Notes: generated by a model from the sequence alone, not told the origin. A DNA stretch of 12,786 nt from Lachnospiraceae bacterium (GCA_028695945.1 JAQVIB010000031.1:1-12786); one strand, 5' to 3'; positions 6,046 through 12,786 are shown, counted from the first letter of the stretch. Numbers and translations are program-made.

Positions 6046-7560
6046 ATGAAAAATAAAACAGAAGTAGTTATAGTAGGAATAGGCCTTGCCGCATTAGCAA
6101 CAGCGGCAAGACTTTACGAATTAGGCAAAAGAGATATTGCAATATATACTGAAAGCTACGGCGGAACACCGTATATTGCAGCAATAAATTTCGTACTTCC
6201 TGAAAATCCTTATGGTGATACTCCTGAGCAGTATTTCAAGGATATGATGAACGCAGGGTATCAACTTAATGATGCCGCGCTTGTAAAGGAAATGACAGAT
6301 AATACCTTAAACGGATATGAGCTTTTAAAGCGTTGGGGTGTTAAATTTGCAAAGAACGAGGATGGCTCAACAAAACTTCGTCATGTTTCAGGACACACAT
6401 TTCCACGTTCACTTTGTTGTACTACAGAACTTATTGGTGTTGAAATTGTTGAAACAATGGTTAAGGCACTTAAAGAAAAGGGCATTAAAATTGTTATGGA
6501 TGCACAATGCGTAAATCTTCTTAGCGATGGAAAAAAGGTTTATGGCGTTACAATAAAAACAGAAGACGGCTTAAGCAACGTATATGCTGACAACGTAGTT
6601 GCGGCATGGGGCGGCGTAGGAAATCTGTTTGGAAAAAGCACATACCCACAAGATATTAAGGGAAATACCCTTGCAATAGCCCATAATGCCGGTGCAAAAC
6701 TTGTGGATATAGAGTTTTTAGAGTATGAACCAATGGTAGTGTTAAGCCCAGAAGGTGCAGTAGGCGAGCCTTGCCCAACTGCTATGCTTGGCGAAGGTGC
6801 ACATCTTTTAAATACTGACGGTGAACGTTTTATGCTTAAGGTAAGACCTGAAGGTGAGGCAGGTTCTCCAAAAACACTTATTAACAAAGAAATTTGGAAG
6901 CAAGTTGACGCAGGTAAAGGTACTGAGCACCGTGGTGCATGGGTAGATTTAAGACACATCAGCCGTGATGTATTAAAGGCTTACCCATGGTTCTTTGACC
7001 GTCTTATGGATAACGGCGTAGACCCTAACTTGGAGTTGGTTGAGGTTGGACCAATGGCACACAGCTTCAGTGGAGGGATTTGGGTGGATGGAAATTATGA
7101 GTCTTCCCTTGAAGGATTCTTTGCTGTAGGAGAGGCATGTGGCGGTGTACATGGTGCTTGCCGTTGTGCAGGTAATGCTGCAAGTCAGGCAACGCTTTCT
7201 GGTTTACTTTGTGCAGAAGGTGTTAACAAGCTTAGCAGAAATAACAATGGAATAGAAGCTTCTATCGACTATAAGGTTGATGAAGAAGTATTTAATAAAT
7301 ATGTACCAAAGGTAAGAGAACTTGCGGTGGATGCTCTTGGCATTTACAGAAAAGGTGAGTTACTTAAAGCCGCCCTTACTGAATTACAAAACATAGAGGC
7401 ACAGGACGACCTTAAAAATGATACTGAAGCAAGCCAGATTGTTGAATCTGTACGCCTTATGGTTCAGGCGGCACTTACAAGAGAGGAAAGCCGTGGTACA
7501 CATATGCGTATAGACTTCCCTGAAAGCAGTGACGAATTCAAAAGAAAAATTATCTTATAA
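6046..7560 (+). CDS. Fumarate-reductase-like FAD-dependent oxidoreductase
   Basis: The 504-residue flavoprotein belongs to the fumarate reductase/succinate dehydrogenase/L-aspartate oxidase flavoprotein superfamily (FAD_binding_2). The N-terminal dinucleotide fold has GIGLAA (11-16), with Ala for the usual last Gly. The second FAD motif is GFFAVGEACGGVHGACRCAGN (357-377), and the C-terminus ends in the family signature TREESRGTHMRIDFPE (478-493). Against fumarate reductase by eye, His339 (HSFSGGI) and Arg373 match substrate-binding residues. The His of the 'HPT' motif is replaced by Glu228 (YEPM), and the catalytic Arg of 'PRD' appears to be Lys276 (SPKT). It is therefore probably not a fumarate reductase or aspartate oxidase. 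There is no signal peptide and no cytochrome or flavin-transferase domain, so it should be soluble and cytoplasmic. AGGGG at 6033-6037 precedes ATG 6046. Likely role: redox step on the imported acid; substrate unknown. Confidence 0.87.
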   Translation: MKNKTEVVIVGIGLAALATAARLYELGKRDIAIYTESYGGTPYIAAINFVLPENPYGDTPEQYFKDMMNAGYQLNDAALVKEMTDNTLNGYELLKRWGVKFAKNEDGSTKLRHVSGHTFPRSLCCTTELIGVEIVETMVKALKEKGIKIVMDAQCVNLLSDGKKVYGVTIKTEDGLSNVYADNVVAAWGGVGNLFGKSTYPQDIKGNTLAIAHNAGAKLVDIEFLEYEPMVVLSPEGAVGEPCPTAMLGEGAHLLNTDGERFMLKVRPEGEAGSPKTLINKEIWKQVDAGKGTEHRGAWVDLRHISRDVLKAYPWFFDRLMDNGVDPNLELVEVGPMAHSFSGGIWVDGNYESSLEGFFAVGEACGGVHGACRCAGNAASQATLSGLLCAEGVNKLSRNNNGIEASIDYKVDEEVFNKYVPKVRELAVDALGIYRKGELLKAALTELQNIEAQDDLKNDTEASQIVESVRLMVQAALTREESRGTHMRIDFPESSDEFKRKIIL

Positions 7561-7583
7561 ATTATAAAAGGACGTGTTTGCAA

Positions 7584-8477
7584 ATGGAAATTAAGGGTAT
7601 TATTGCAGCTATGGCTACTCCTATGTTTGAGGATGGCAGTATTAATGAAGCAGAGTTAAGAAATCAGGTAAACAGGCATGTTACTGCAGGTGTAGATGGT
7701 ATTTTTACACTTGGTACAAATGGCGAGTTCTACATTATGTCTGCTGAAGAAAAGAAAAGGGTAATGCAGGTTGTAGTTGAAGAAGCTAAAGGCAGAGTGC
7801 CAATTTATGCTGGCACTGGCTGTGTTAGCACAAAGGATACAGTTGAACTTTCTCAGGCGGCACAGGAAATTGGTGTTGATGCACTTTCTATCGTAACACC
7901 ATATTTTGCAGCACTTAACCAGAACGAGCTTTACGAACATTTTGCATCAGTTTCAAAATCAGTTGATACACCAATTGTTCTTTACAACATCCCTGCACGT
8001 GCAGGCGTAAGTATTGAATACAAAACAGTAGAAAAGCTTGCAAGTAACTGCAAAAATATTAAAGGTGTTAAAGATTCCAGTGGTAACTTTGACAACATTT
8101 TAAGATACATTGAATCTACAGACAACGAAACTTTCTCAGTTCTTTCTGGTAACGATTCTCTTATTTTGTGGACACTTTTAGCGGGTGGAAAGGGTGGTAT
8201 AACTGCAGTTGCAAATGTACTTCCTGAAATTATGGTAAGCATTTACCAGAACTACCTTAAAGGCGATATGGCAGCGGCAAAAATTGCACAGGATTCTATC
8301 CGTCCTATTAGAGATTGCTTTAAATATGGTAACCCTAATTCAATTGTTAAGGCAGCAGCTAACATTATTGGTCAGCCTTTAGGACCATGCCGTAAGCCAT
8401 TTGGTCTTATTTCAGGTGAGGCAATTAAAGGAATTACAGAAACAATTGATACTTATTACGCTCAATACAAAAAATAA
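7584..8477 (+). CDS. DapA/NanA-superfamily aldolase, not a typical DapA
   Basis: The 297-residue protein is a class I (Schiff-base) aldolase or dehydratase of the dihydrodipicolinate synthase/N-acetylneuraminate lyase superfamily, of standard TIM-barrel length. Members join or split pyruvate (or another 2-oxo acid) and an aldehyde. Visible residues are the Schiff-base lysine Lys163 in GVKDSSG, Tyr134 in LYNIPAR, and GTNGEF at 44-49. Against E. coli DapA, Thr44 and Arg138 equivalents are kept (Thr45, Arg139), but Tyr107 is Phe108, Thr45 is Asn46 and Ser48 is Phe49, so lysine biosynthesis is unlikely. NanA has Leu at the Arg139 position, so sialic acid is not the obvious substrate either. ATG 7584 gives the family start (EIKGIIAAMATPM); an in-frame TTG at 7578 lies nearer to AAAAGGA (7566-7572) and cannot be excluded. 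It lies 23 bases after the flavoprotein gene and 14 before the YhcH gene, clearly one operon. Confidence 0.88.
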   Translation: MEIKGIIAAMATPMFEDGSINEAELRNQVNRHVTAGVDGIFTLGTNGEFYIMSAEEKKRVMQVVVEEAKGRVPIYAGTGCVSTKDTVELSQAAQEIGVDALSIVTPYFAALNQNELYEHFASVSKSVDTPIVLYNIPARAGVSIEYKTVEKLASNCKNIKGVKDSSGNFDNILRYIESTDNETFSVLSGNDSLILWTLLAGGKGGITAVANVLPEIMVSIYQNYLKGDMAAAKIAQDSIRPIRDCFKYGNPNSIVKAAANIIGQPLGPCRKPFGLISGEAIKGITETIDTYYAQYKK

Positions 8478-8491
8478 TAGGGGGCGTAAAA

Positions 8492-8947
8492 ATGATTATT
8501 TCCAGCTACAAAAAATTAGATACTTACAAGGGATTATCCAAAAACCTTGATACGGCTATTAATTACCTTCAAAATGCTGATAAAACAAATCTTGAGGGTG
8601 GCAAGCTGGCTATTGATGGCGATGAAGTTTATGCTGTTGTAAGTGAGTACAGCACCAGAACACTTGATGAAGGAAAGTATGAAACACACGAAAAATATCT
8701 GGATATTCAATGCCTTTTGGAAGGAGAAGAGTTTATTCTTATTACCAACAAAAGCAAGTTGAAGTCTACAGGGTACGATGCAGTTTGTGACAAAGAAAAT
8801 TATACTGACGGAGCAGAAGAGGTGTCCGTTAGGATAATGCCTGAAGTGGCACTTATTCTTTACCCAGAAGAAGCACATAAGGCATGTTGCATGGTAAACA
8901 ATGAAAAAAAACCTGTTAAGAAGTTACTTTTAAAAGTAAAAATTTAA
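8492..8947 (+). CDS. YhcH/YjgK/YiaL (DUF386) family protein
   Basis: The 151-residue cupin-like protein is full length for the YhcH/YjgK/YiaL family, also called EbgC-like. Characteristic parts are ETHEKYLDIQCLLEGEE (64-80), which matches the 'E.H..Y.DIQ....G.E' core with His66 and Asp71, and YPEEAHKAC (124-132) with His129, a probable metal ligand, followed by a lysine-rich strand KKLLLKVKI. E. coli YhcH (NanQ) has been described as accelerating anomer interconversion of N-acetylneuraminate, and relatives occur in operons for sugar acids. AGGGGGC at 8479-8485 precedes ATG 8492. Its position right after a NanA-superfamily aldolase suggests that the aldolase acts on an acid able to cyclise, with this protein speeding ring opening. 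It is the last gene of the operon before the terminator at 9128. Confidence 0.9.
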   Translation: MIISSYKKLDTYKGLSKNLDTAINYLQNADKTNLEGGKLAIDGDEVYAVVSEYSTRTLDEGKYETHEKYLDIQCLLEGEEFILITNKSKLKSTGYDAVCDKENYTDGAEEVSVRIMPEVALILYPEEAHKACCMVNNEKKPVKKLLLKVKI

Positions 8948-8971
8948 TGGACAATTTAATTTGATAAAAAA

Positions 8972-9116
8972 TGGGATAGATAAAACTTCTTGATGTTATT
9001 CTCCTAAAATATAAATACACCAAGCCCAACTCACCATTGGGTAAAAGGCATTAAGTTGCCAACTAAACTAAAGCAAACTAAATTCCCTCAAAATTAATTT
9101 GCTATCTTCTATCCCA
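8972..9116. other. Structured element closed by a 9-bp inverted repeat
   Basis: TGGGATAGA (8972-8980) pairs perfectly with TCTATCCCA (9108-9116). Flanking A5 (8966-8970) and T5 (9118-9122) extend the stem after one mismatch. Inside are CCCAA/TTGGG with a 7-base loop (9025-9041), GGCA/TGCC (9047-9060) and AGCAAA/TTTGCT (9072-9103). A terminator follows 11 bases after. This could be a small RNA, a structured 3' end of the operon mRNA, or a short inverted-repeat element (MITE-like). I do not recognise a riboswitch class, and it lacks T-box or tRNA features. Confidence 0.45.
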
Positions 9117-9127
9117 ATTTTTACTTT

Positions 9128-9164
9128 AATACCCTTTTAGCTTTTGCTTAAGGGGTATTTTTTT
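9128..9164 (+). terminator. Intrinsic terminator ending the catabolic operon
   Basis: AATACCCTTTTAGC (9128-9141) pairs with GCTTAAGGGGTATT (9146-9159) around a TTTT loop, with one G-U pair and one mismatch. The stem runs into a 7-base T tract at 9158-9164. It separates the operon ending with the YhcH gene from the CoA-transferase gene. The stem also reads as a terminator-like hairpin in reverse, but there is no gene on the other strand to need it. Confidence 0.88.
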
Positions 9165-9214
9165 GTGCATATGGCAGTGATTTTTAGTGGTTTCGCCTAT
9201 GACGAATTTTATAT

Positions 9215-9248
9215 ATTTTTGTACAAAAATCAATACAATTTGTATAAA
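9215..9248 (+). promoter_or_regulatory. Probable sigma-A promoter with overlapping palindromes
   Basis: TTGTAC at 9219-9224 and TATAAA at 9243-9248 are 18 bases apart. A perfect 16-base palindrome ATTTTTGTACAAAAAT (9215-9230) covers the -35 element, and ATACAA-T-TTGTAT (9233-9245) overlaps the -10. Two dyads on a promoter are the usual arrangement for repressor control. The leader would be about 255 bases long. The repressor is unknown, and a weaker promoter nearer the gene (TTTACG 9458, TATAAA 9482) is an alternative. Confidence 0.45.
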
Positions 9249-9396
9249 TACATCACTGAAAATTTAGGATAACGTTCTAAAATAGTTATAAACACTTATA
9301 ATTATATAGAAATTTGCAAGAATTTAGTTAAAATTCACATTTAATATCAAAAAAGAGGTAGACTTTTAAGTCCTGTTGATTTATACTTATATTATG

Positions 9397-9472
9397 TTTC
9401 GACAAGGAATAAAATTACATTTAGGAATGTGATTTAAATGCAGTTTTGTACTAACATTTTACGTTGTCGAAA
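9397..9472 (+). other. Nested hairpin in the CoA-transferase leader
   Basis: TTTCGACAA (9397-9405) pairs perfectly with TTGTCGAAA (9464-9472). Between them AAATTACATT (9412-9421) and AATGTGATTT (9426-9435) form a 10-bp stem (one G-U) with loop TAGG. It ends 26 bases before the ribosome binding site. It may be an RNA regulatory structure or an operator pair; no known riboswitch class is recognised. Confidence 0.45.
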
Positions 9473-9510
9473 ATAAGACATTATAAAATATTTTTATAAG
9501 GGGGATTAAC

Positions 9511-11064
9511 ATGAAAGCAAAGACAATATTAACAGCAGAACAGGCGGCAAAACTTATTAAAAATGATGATACAGTTTTTATTGGCGGTTTCGTAGGCACT
9601 GTAGCACCAGAGGCAGTTACAAAAGCGGTTGAAAAAAGATTTCTTGAAACTGGCGAACCAAAAAATTTATTTGCATACTTTGCAGCTGGTCAGGGCAATA
9701 GAGATGGTAGTCAAACAGACCACTTTGCCCACGACGGTATGGTTAGGCGTGTTGTAGGCGGACATTGGAATTTAATTCCCAAACTTGGTGAAATGGCACT
9801 TGCAAACAAAATTGAAGCATATAACTTTCCTCAGGGAACAATATCACAGCTTATTAGAGATACAGCCGCACACAAACCAGGCGTAATTACACATGTTGGT
9901 TTGAATACATATGTTGACCCACGTATTTCTGGTGGTAAACTTAACGACGTTACAAAAGAAGATTTGGTAGAGCTTATTACAATTGGTGGAGAAGAAAAAC
10001 TTTTCTACAAAGCTATTCCAATTGACGTTTGTATTCTTAGAGCAAGCTTCGCAGACGAATCGGGTAACGTTACTATGCACAGAGAAGTTTGCACCCTTGA
10101 AACAACTTCAGCAGCACAGGCAACAAAAAACAATGGCGGTATAGTTATTGTTCAAGTAGAAAAAATAGTTAAAAACGGAACTCTTGACCCTAGACTTGTT
10201 AAGATTCCAAGAATATATGTAGATGCAATTGTAGTTGCACAACCTGAGGACCATGAGCAGTGCTTTAAATGCTCATATAACCCAGCACTTTGCGGTGAAG
10301 TTGTTGTACCTCTTAACAGTATTGCCGCTGTACCAATGAGTACAAAGAAAATTATTGGCAGACGTGCGGCTATGGAACTTACAGAGGATACAGTTGTTAA
10401 CCTTGGTATTGGTGTTCCTGAATATATTTCAGCTGTAGCTAACGAGGAAGGCATTGGCGAATACTTCACACTTACTGTTGAATCTGGACCTATAGGCGGT
10501 GTTCCACAAGGCGGAACACAGTTTGGTGCAGCAATTAACGCAGAGTGTATAATTGACCAGCCATATCAGTTCGACTTCTATGATGGAGGTGGAATTGACC
10601 TTGCATTCTTAGGACTTGCAGAGGCTGACGAAGAGGGAAATATTAATGTTTCTAAGTTTGGACCAAGAATTGCAGGCTGTGGCGGTTTCATTAACATTAC
10701 ACAAAATGCTAAAAAAACATTCTTCTGCGGAACATTTACAGCAGGTGGTCTTAAAACAAAATGTGAAGATGGCAAGCTTATAATTGTTCAAGAGGGCAAA
10801 GAGAAAAAGATGGTTAAGGCTGTTGAGCATATTACTTTTAGCGGTAAATATGCAAACAAAGTTGGTCAGCCAGTAAAGTATATTACGGAAAGGGCTGTTT
10901 TTGAGCTTAGAAAAGATGGTGTTCATCTTACAGAAGTAGCACCTGGAATTGATATTCAAACTCAGGTTCTTGACCTTATGGACTTCGTACCTAAGATGGA
11001 CGGCGAAGTTAAGCTTATGGACGAAAGGATTTTTAAAGATGAAATAATGGGTCTTGCAAAATAG
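9511..11064 (+). CDS. pct: Propionate-CoA-transferase-type acyl-CoA:acid CoA-transferase
   Basis: The 517-residue protein is a family I CoA-transferase with both alpha- and beta-like halves on one chain, as in Pct of Anaerotignum propionicum. It moves CoA from a short-chain acyl-CoA (usually acetyl- or propionyl-CoA) to an acid. The first half carries GGFVG (25-29) and RFLETGEPKN (43-52); the second carries NLGIGVPEY (297-305), the catalytic glutamate Glu324 in VESGPIGG, which falls on the Pct catalytic position, and FGPRIAGCGGFINITQN (383-399). The length and the C-terminal QTQVLDLMDF segment fit this family. Paralogues that act on acetoacetate, lactate or other acids look alike, so the exact acid is uncertain. 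AGGGGG lies six bases before the ATG. The gene forms its own transcription unit between the terminators at 9128 and 11086. It may activate an acid product of the upstream operon, or serve ordinary lactate/propionate fermentation. Confidence 0.9.
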   Translation: MKAKTILTAEQAAKLIKNDDTVFIGGFVGTVAPEAVTKAVEKRFLETGEPKNLFAYFAAGQGNRDGSQTDHFAHDGMVRRVVGGHWNLIPKLGEMALANKIEAYNFPQGTISQLIRDTAAHKPGVITHVGLNTYVDPRISGGKLNDVTKEDLVELITIGGEEKLFYKAIPIDVCILRASFADESGNVTMHREVCTLETTSAAQATKNNGGIVIVQVEKIVKNGTLDPRLVKIPRIYVDAIVVAQPEDHEQCFKCSYNPALCGEVVVPLNSIAAVPMSTKKIIGRRAAMELTEDTVVNLGIGVPEYISAVANEEGIGEYFTLTVESGPIGGVPQGGTQFGAAINAECIIDQPYQFDFYDGGGIDLAFLGLAEADEEGNINVSKFGPRIAGCGGFINITQNAKKTFFCGTFTAGGLKTKCEDGKLIIVQEGKEKKMVKAVEHITFSGKYANKVGQPVKYITERAVFELRKDGVHLTEVAPGIDIQTQVLDLMDFVPKMDGEVKLMDERIFKDEIMGLAK

Positions 11065-11085
11065 ACTAACAGAAAATGAGAATTT

Positions 11086-11121
11086 AAAGATAAGACGGTT
11101 CCATACGTCTTATCTTTTTTT
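11086..11121 (+). terminator. Intrinsic terminator after the CoA-transferase gene
   Basis: AAAGATAAGACG (11086-11097) and CGTCTTATCTTT (11106-11117) form a perfect 12-bp stem with an 8-base loop, followed by a T tract through 11121. It starts 22 bases after the CoA-transferase stop codon and isolates the response-regulator gene downstream. Confidence 0.93.
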
Positions 11122-11150
11122 GTTCCGAAGAGGAGAAAAATGTAGCTTTG

Positions 11151-11179
11151 TTGCAAGTAGTCCGTTTTTAGGGTATTAT
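11151..11179 (+). promoter_or_regulatory. Sigma-A promoter for the response regulator
   Basis: TTGCAA at 11151-11156 and TATTAT at 11174-11179 are exactly 17 bases apart, a good housekeeping match. Transcription would start near 11186, about 35 bases before the ATG at 11221. The terminator just upstream supports an independent unit. Confidence 0.7.
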
Positions 11180-11220
11180 TAGTGTATATGGATAGTTAAT
11201 AAATTTAAGGTGGTGTACTT

Positions 11221-12786
11221 ATGGCAATAGCATACCGATTGCTGTTGGTGGATGACGAAGAAGAAGTTCGTACAAGCATAATGCGTAAAATTGATTGGGA
11301 AAAAACCGGCTTTGCTGTTGTTGGAGATGCGGAAAATGGACAGGATGCTTTGGAAAAAATTGACTTGCTTGAACCGGATTTGGTTCTTACAGATATTCGT
11401 ATGCCATATATGGATGGACTTACTTTGGCAAAGCGTATTCGTCAGCTTAGACCATCTATTAAAGTAATTATTTTTTCGGGATATGACGATTTTGAATATG
11501 CAAAGGAAGCAATTAAACTTAACATAATCGAATACATTTTAAAACCAGTTAATGCCGAGGAATTAACAGAAATTTTAATGAAAATAAAAAATAACCTTGA
11601 TGATGAAGTTTCACAACTAAGGGATGTACATGCCCTAAGGGAATGTTTTATAAAAAACTTGCCTATACTTCGTGAAAATTTTTTAAATAACTTAATTAGA
11701 GGCTGTGTTAAAGAAAGCCAGATACCTTTATTACTTAAGGAATATAGGTTGGATTTGGGCAATGCTGAGTATTGGGCGGTTGCACAGATAAATATAGACC
11801 ATACAGTGCAAAAAAATGATGAAAATCCTCTTGTTCAAGAAGAGGGACTTATGCCCCTATCTGTTAAGCGTCTTTTGGATACTCATCTTGCAAGCTGTTG
11901 TAAATTTGCTAGTTTTCACAGGTCGTCTGGTCTTTGTGCAGTTATTGGCATGGAGACTTTAGAACAAATTTGCCAAGTTATTACGGTGCTTAATGAGGTT
12001 TGCCGTGAAAGCCGAAGAATTCTTGAACAGAAACTTACTATAGGCATAGGTCAGCTTTGTAAATCCCTTGCGGATATTGAAAAAAGCTATCGTGAAGCAC
12101 ATGAAGCATCAGGGTATCACACAATAGCAGGTGCAGGAGATGTTATATATATAGCAGATGTGGAGCCGGAAAATAATGCAACACTCCATTTGGATAGTAA
12201 GGCAGAGGCAGATTTAGTATCGGTAATAAAGTTTGGAATACACCAAAATATAATAAACTGTGTACAGGAAATAACAGGACGCATGAAAAGTGTGCGTTTA
12301 CACGAAAGCCAATACCAAGCCTACATTATAAGTGTGTTTAATGTTCTGTTGCAGATTGTTCAGCGGTATGAATTGGATGAGGAAGAAATATTTGGACAAA
12401 GGGCGGATTATTACGAAATATTGCTTGCAATACGAGATGCCGATACTTTGGAAAAATGGCTTACGGAAACCAGTCTTAAAATAAGTGCAAACCTTACCTG
12501 TGAACGCCAGGACAATACTAAAAATATGATTCGTGCCGCAAAAAAATATATAAGGGAAAACTATAGCAATTCACAGCTTTCTCTTGAAATGATTTGTAGT
12601 TATTTGCACATAAGCACCACATATTTTTCAACCATGTTTAAGCGTGAGGTTGGTGAAAGTTATACCAGCTACCTTACACGCATTCGTCTTGAAAAAGCTG
12701 CGGAAATGCTTAGCATTACACAAGAAAAGACATACATAATTGCAAAAGAAGTTGGTTACGATGAACCGAACTATTTTGGTTATGTT
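11221..12786 (+). CDS. YesN-type response regulator, AraC-family HTH (3' truncated)
   Basis: The frame is open for 522 codons to the window end and lacks only about 10-20 residues at the C-terminus. Residues 1-120 are a receiver domain with acidic pair Asp11-Asp12, phosphoacceptor Asp58 (TDIRMP), Ser86 (FSGYDDFEYA) and Lys108 (LKPV). A long variable middle region follows (about 125-430), in which YWAVAQI and LTIGIGQ resemble the degenerate signalling domain seen in YesN proteins. The C-terminus (about 436-522) is an AraC-type double HTH (KKYIRENY, LHISTTYFSTMFK, IAKEVGYDEPNYFGY). AAGGTGG at 11207-11213 lies seven bases before the ATG. Such regulators pair with YesM-type membrane histidine kinases and usually control carbohydrate uptake genes. 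No kinase gene is upstream, so it should be downstream or elsewhere. Whether it controls the genes here is unknown. Confidence 0.92.
   Translation, partial: MAIAYRLLLVDDEEEVRTSIMRKIDWEKTGFAVVGDAENGQDALEKIDLLEPDLVLTDIRMPYMDGLTLAKRIRQLRPSIKVIIFSGYDDFEYAKEAIKLNIIEYILKPVNAEELTEILMKIKNNLDDEVSQLRDVHALRECFIKNLPILRENFLNNLIRGCVKESQIPLLLKEYRLDLGNAEYWAVAQINIDHTVQKNDENPLVQEEGLMPLSVKRLLDTHLASCCKFASFHRSSGLCAVIGMETLEQICQVITVLNEVCRESRRILEQKLTIGIGQLCKSLADIEKSYREAHEASGYHTIAGAGDVIYIADVEPENNATLHLDSKAEADLVSVIKFGIHQNIINCVQEITGRMKSVRLHESQYQAYIISVFNVLLQIVQRYELDEEEIFGQRADYYEILLAIRDADTLEKWLTETSLKISANLTCERQDNTKNMIRAAKKYIRENYSNSQLSLEMICSYLHISTTYFSTMFKREVGESYTSYLTRIRLEKAAEMLSITQEKTYIIAKEVGYDEPNYFGYV

Larger units (their letters stand above)
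9165..9510. other. Gene-free promoter and leader region of the CoA-transferase
   Basis: These 346 bases have no credible gene. They contain a wide dyad CAGTGAT (9175-9181) / ATCACTG (9252-9258) bracketing two palindromes and a probable promoter, a 12-base palindrome GACTTTTAAGTC (9361-9372), and a nested hairpin leader (9397-9472). The gene's ribosome binding site AGGGGG is at 9499-9504. Confidence 0.6.

Noticed and set aside
7584..8947. Sialic acid catabolism (NanA plus NanQ)
   Set aside because: The aldolase has Arg139 where NanA has Leu, and no nanE, nanK, N-acetylglucosamine-6-phosphate deacetylase or DctP-type SiaP gene is nearby; kept only as a structural analogy.
9025..9041. tRNA-like anticodon arm (5-bp stem, 7-base loop CTCACCA)
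   Set aside because: No acceptor stem, D arm or TTCGA-type T arm is present, and loop position 37 would be C rather than a purine.
11129..11145. Ribosome site AGGAG followed by ATG-TAG (start-stop mini-ORF)
   Set aside because: It lies after the CoA-transferase terminator and before the next promoter, so it is probably untranscribed or chance.

Overview
The window looks like chromosomal DNA of a low-GC anaerobic Firmicute, probably class Clostridia in or near the Lachnospirales. The grounds are AT-rich intergenic DNA, strong GGAGG-type ribosome binding sites, codon choice favouring A/T in third position, a YesN-type response regulator, and a propionate-CoA-transferase-like gene resembling the Anaerotignum (Clostridium) propionicum enzyme as I remember it. 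Genus and species cannot be read from the sequence. All convincing genes are on the + strand.

Layout. 1-511: the 3' part of a sigma-54-dependent (AAA+ and Fis-type HTH) activator, with an in-frame TGA at 14-16 inside the conserved FREDL motif. 512-1101: AT-rich DNA with two small unrecognised ORFs. 1102-1555 (454 bases, no gene): a regulatory region with two TTGCA-N3-TGCAA operators inside a large dyad (1279-1341) and, about 180-200 bp downstream, a textbook -24/-12 sigma-54 promoter (1481-1496). 1556-8947: an apparent catabolic operon in the order iron-dependent alcohol dehydrogenase, TAXI-type TRAP binding lipoprotein, fused TRAP permease, fumarate-reductase-like flavoprotein, DapA/NanA-superfamily aldolase, YhcH-family (DUF386) protein. 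The last four genes are 14-35 bases apart at most, and hairpins lie in the two larger gaps around the binding-protein gene.

8948-9510 (563 bases, no gene): a 145-base region closed by an inverted repeat, a strong intrinsic terminator (9128-9164), then a probable sigma-A promoter overlapped by two palindromes and a structured leader for the next gene. 9511-11064: a Pct-type CoA-transferase with its own terminator (11086-11121). 11151-12786: a sigma-A promoter and a nearly complete AraC/YesN response regulator cut by the window end.

How it may work together (inference): a sigma-54 activator once switched on, or elsewhere still switches on, the 1481 promoter in response to a metabolite. The TAXI-TRAP system imports an organic acid, the flavoprotein oxidises or reduces it, the aldolase splits it into an oxo-acid (probably pyruvate) and an aldehyde, YhcH handles a sugar-acid-like intermediate, and the iron-dependent dehydrogenase reduces the aldehyde as an electron sink. 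The CoA-transferase would pass the acid product into CoA metabolism, from a separate transcription unit. The substrate is not known. Active-site differences from DapA, NanA and fumarate reductase suggest it is not one of the standard ones.
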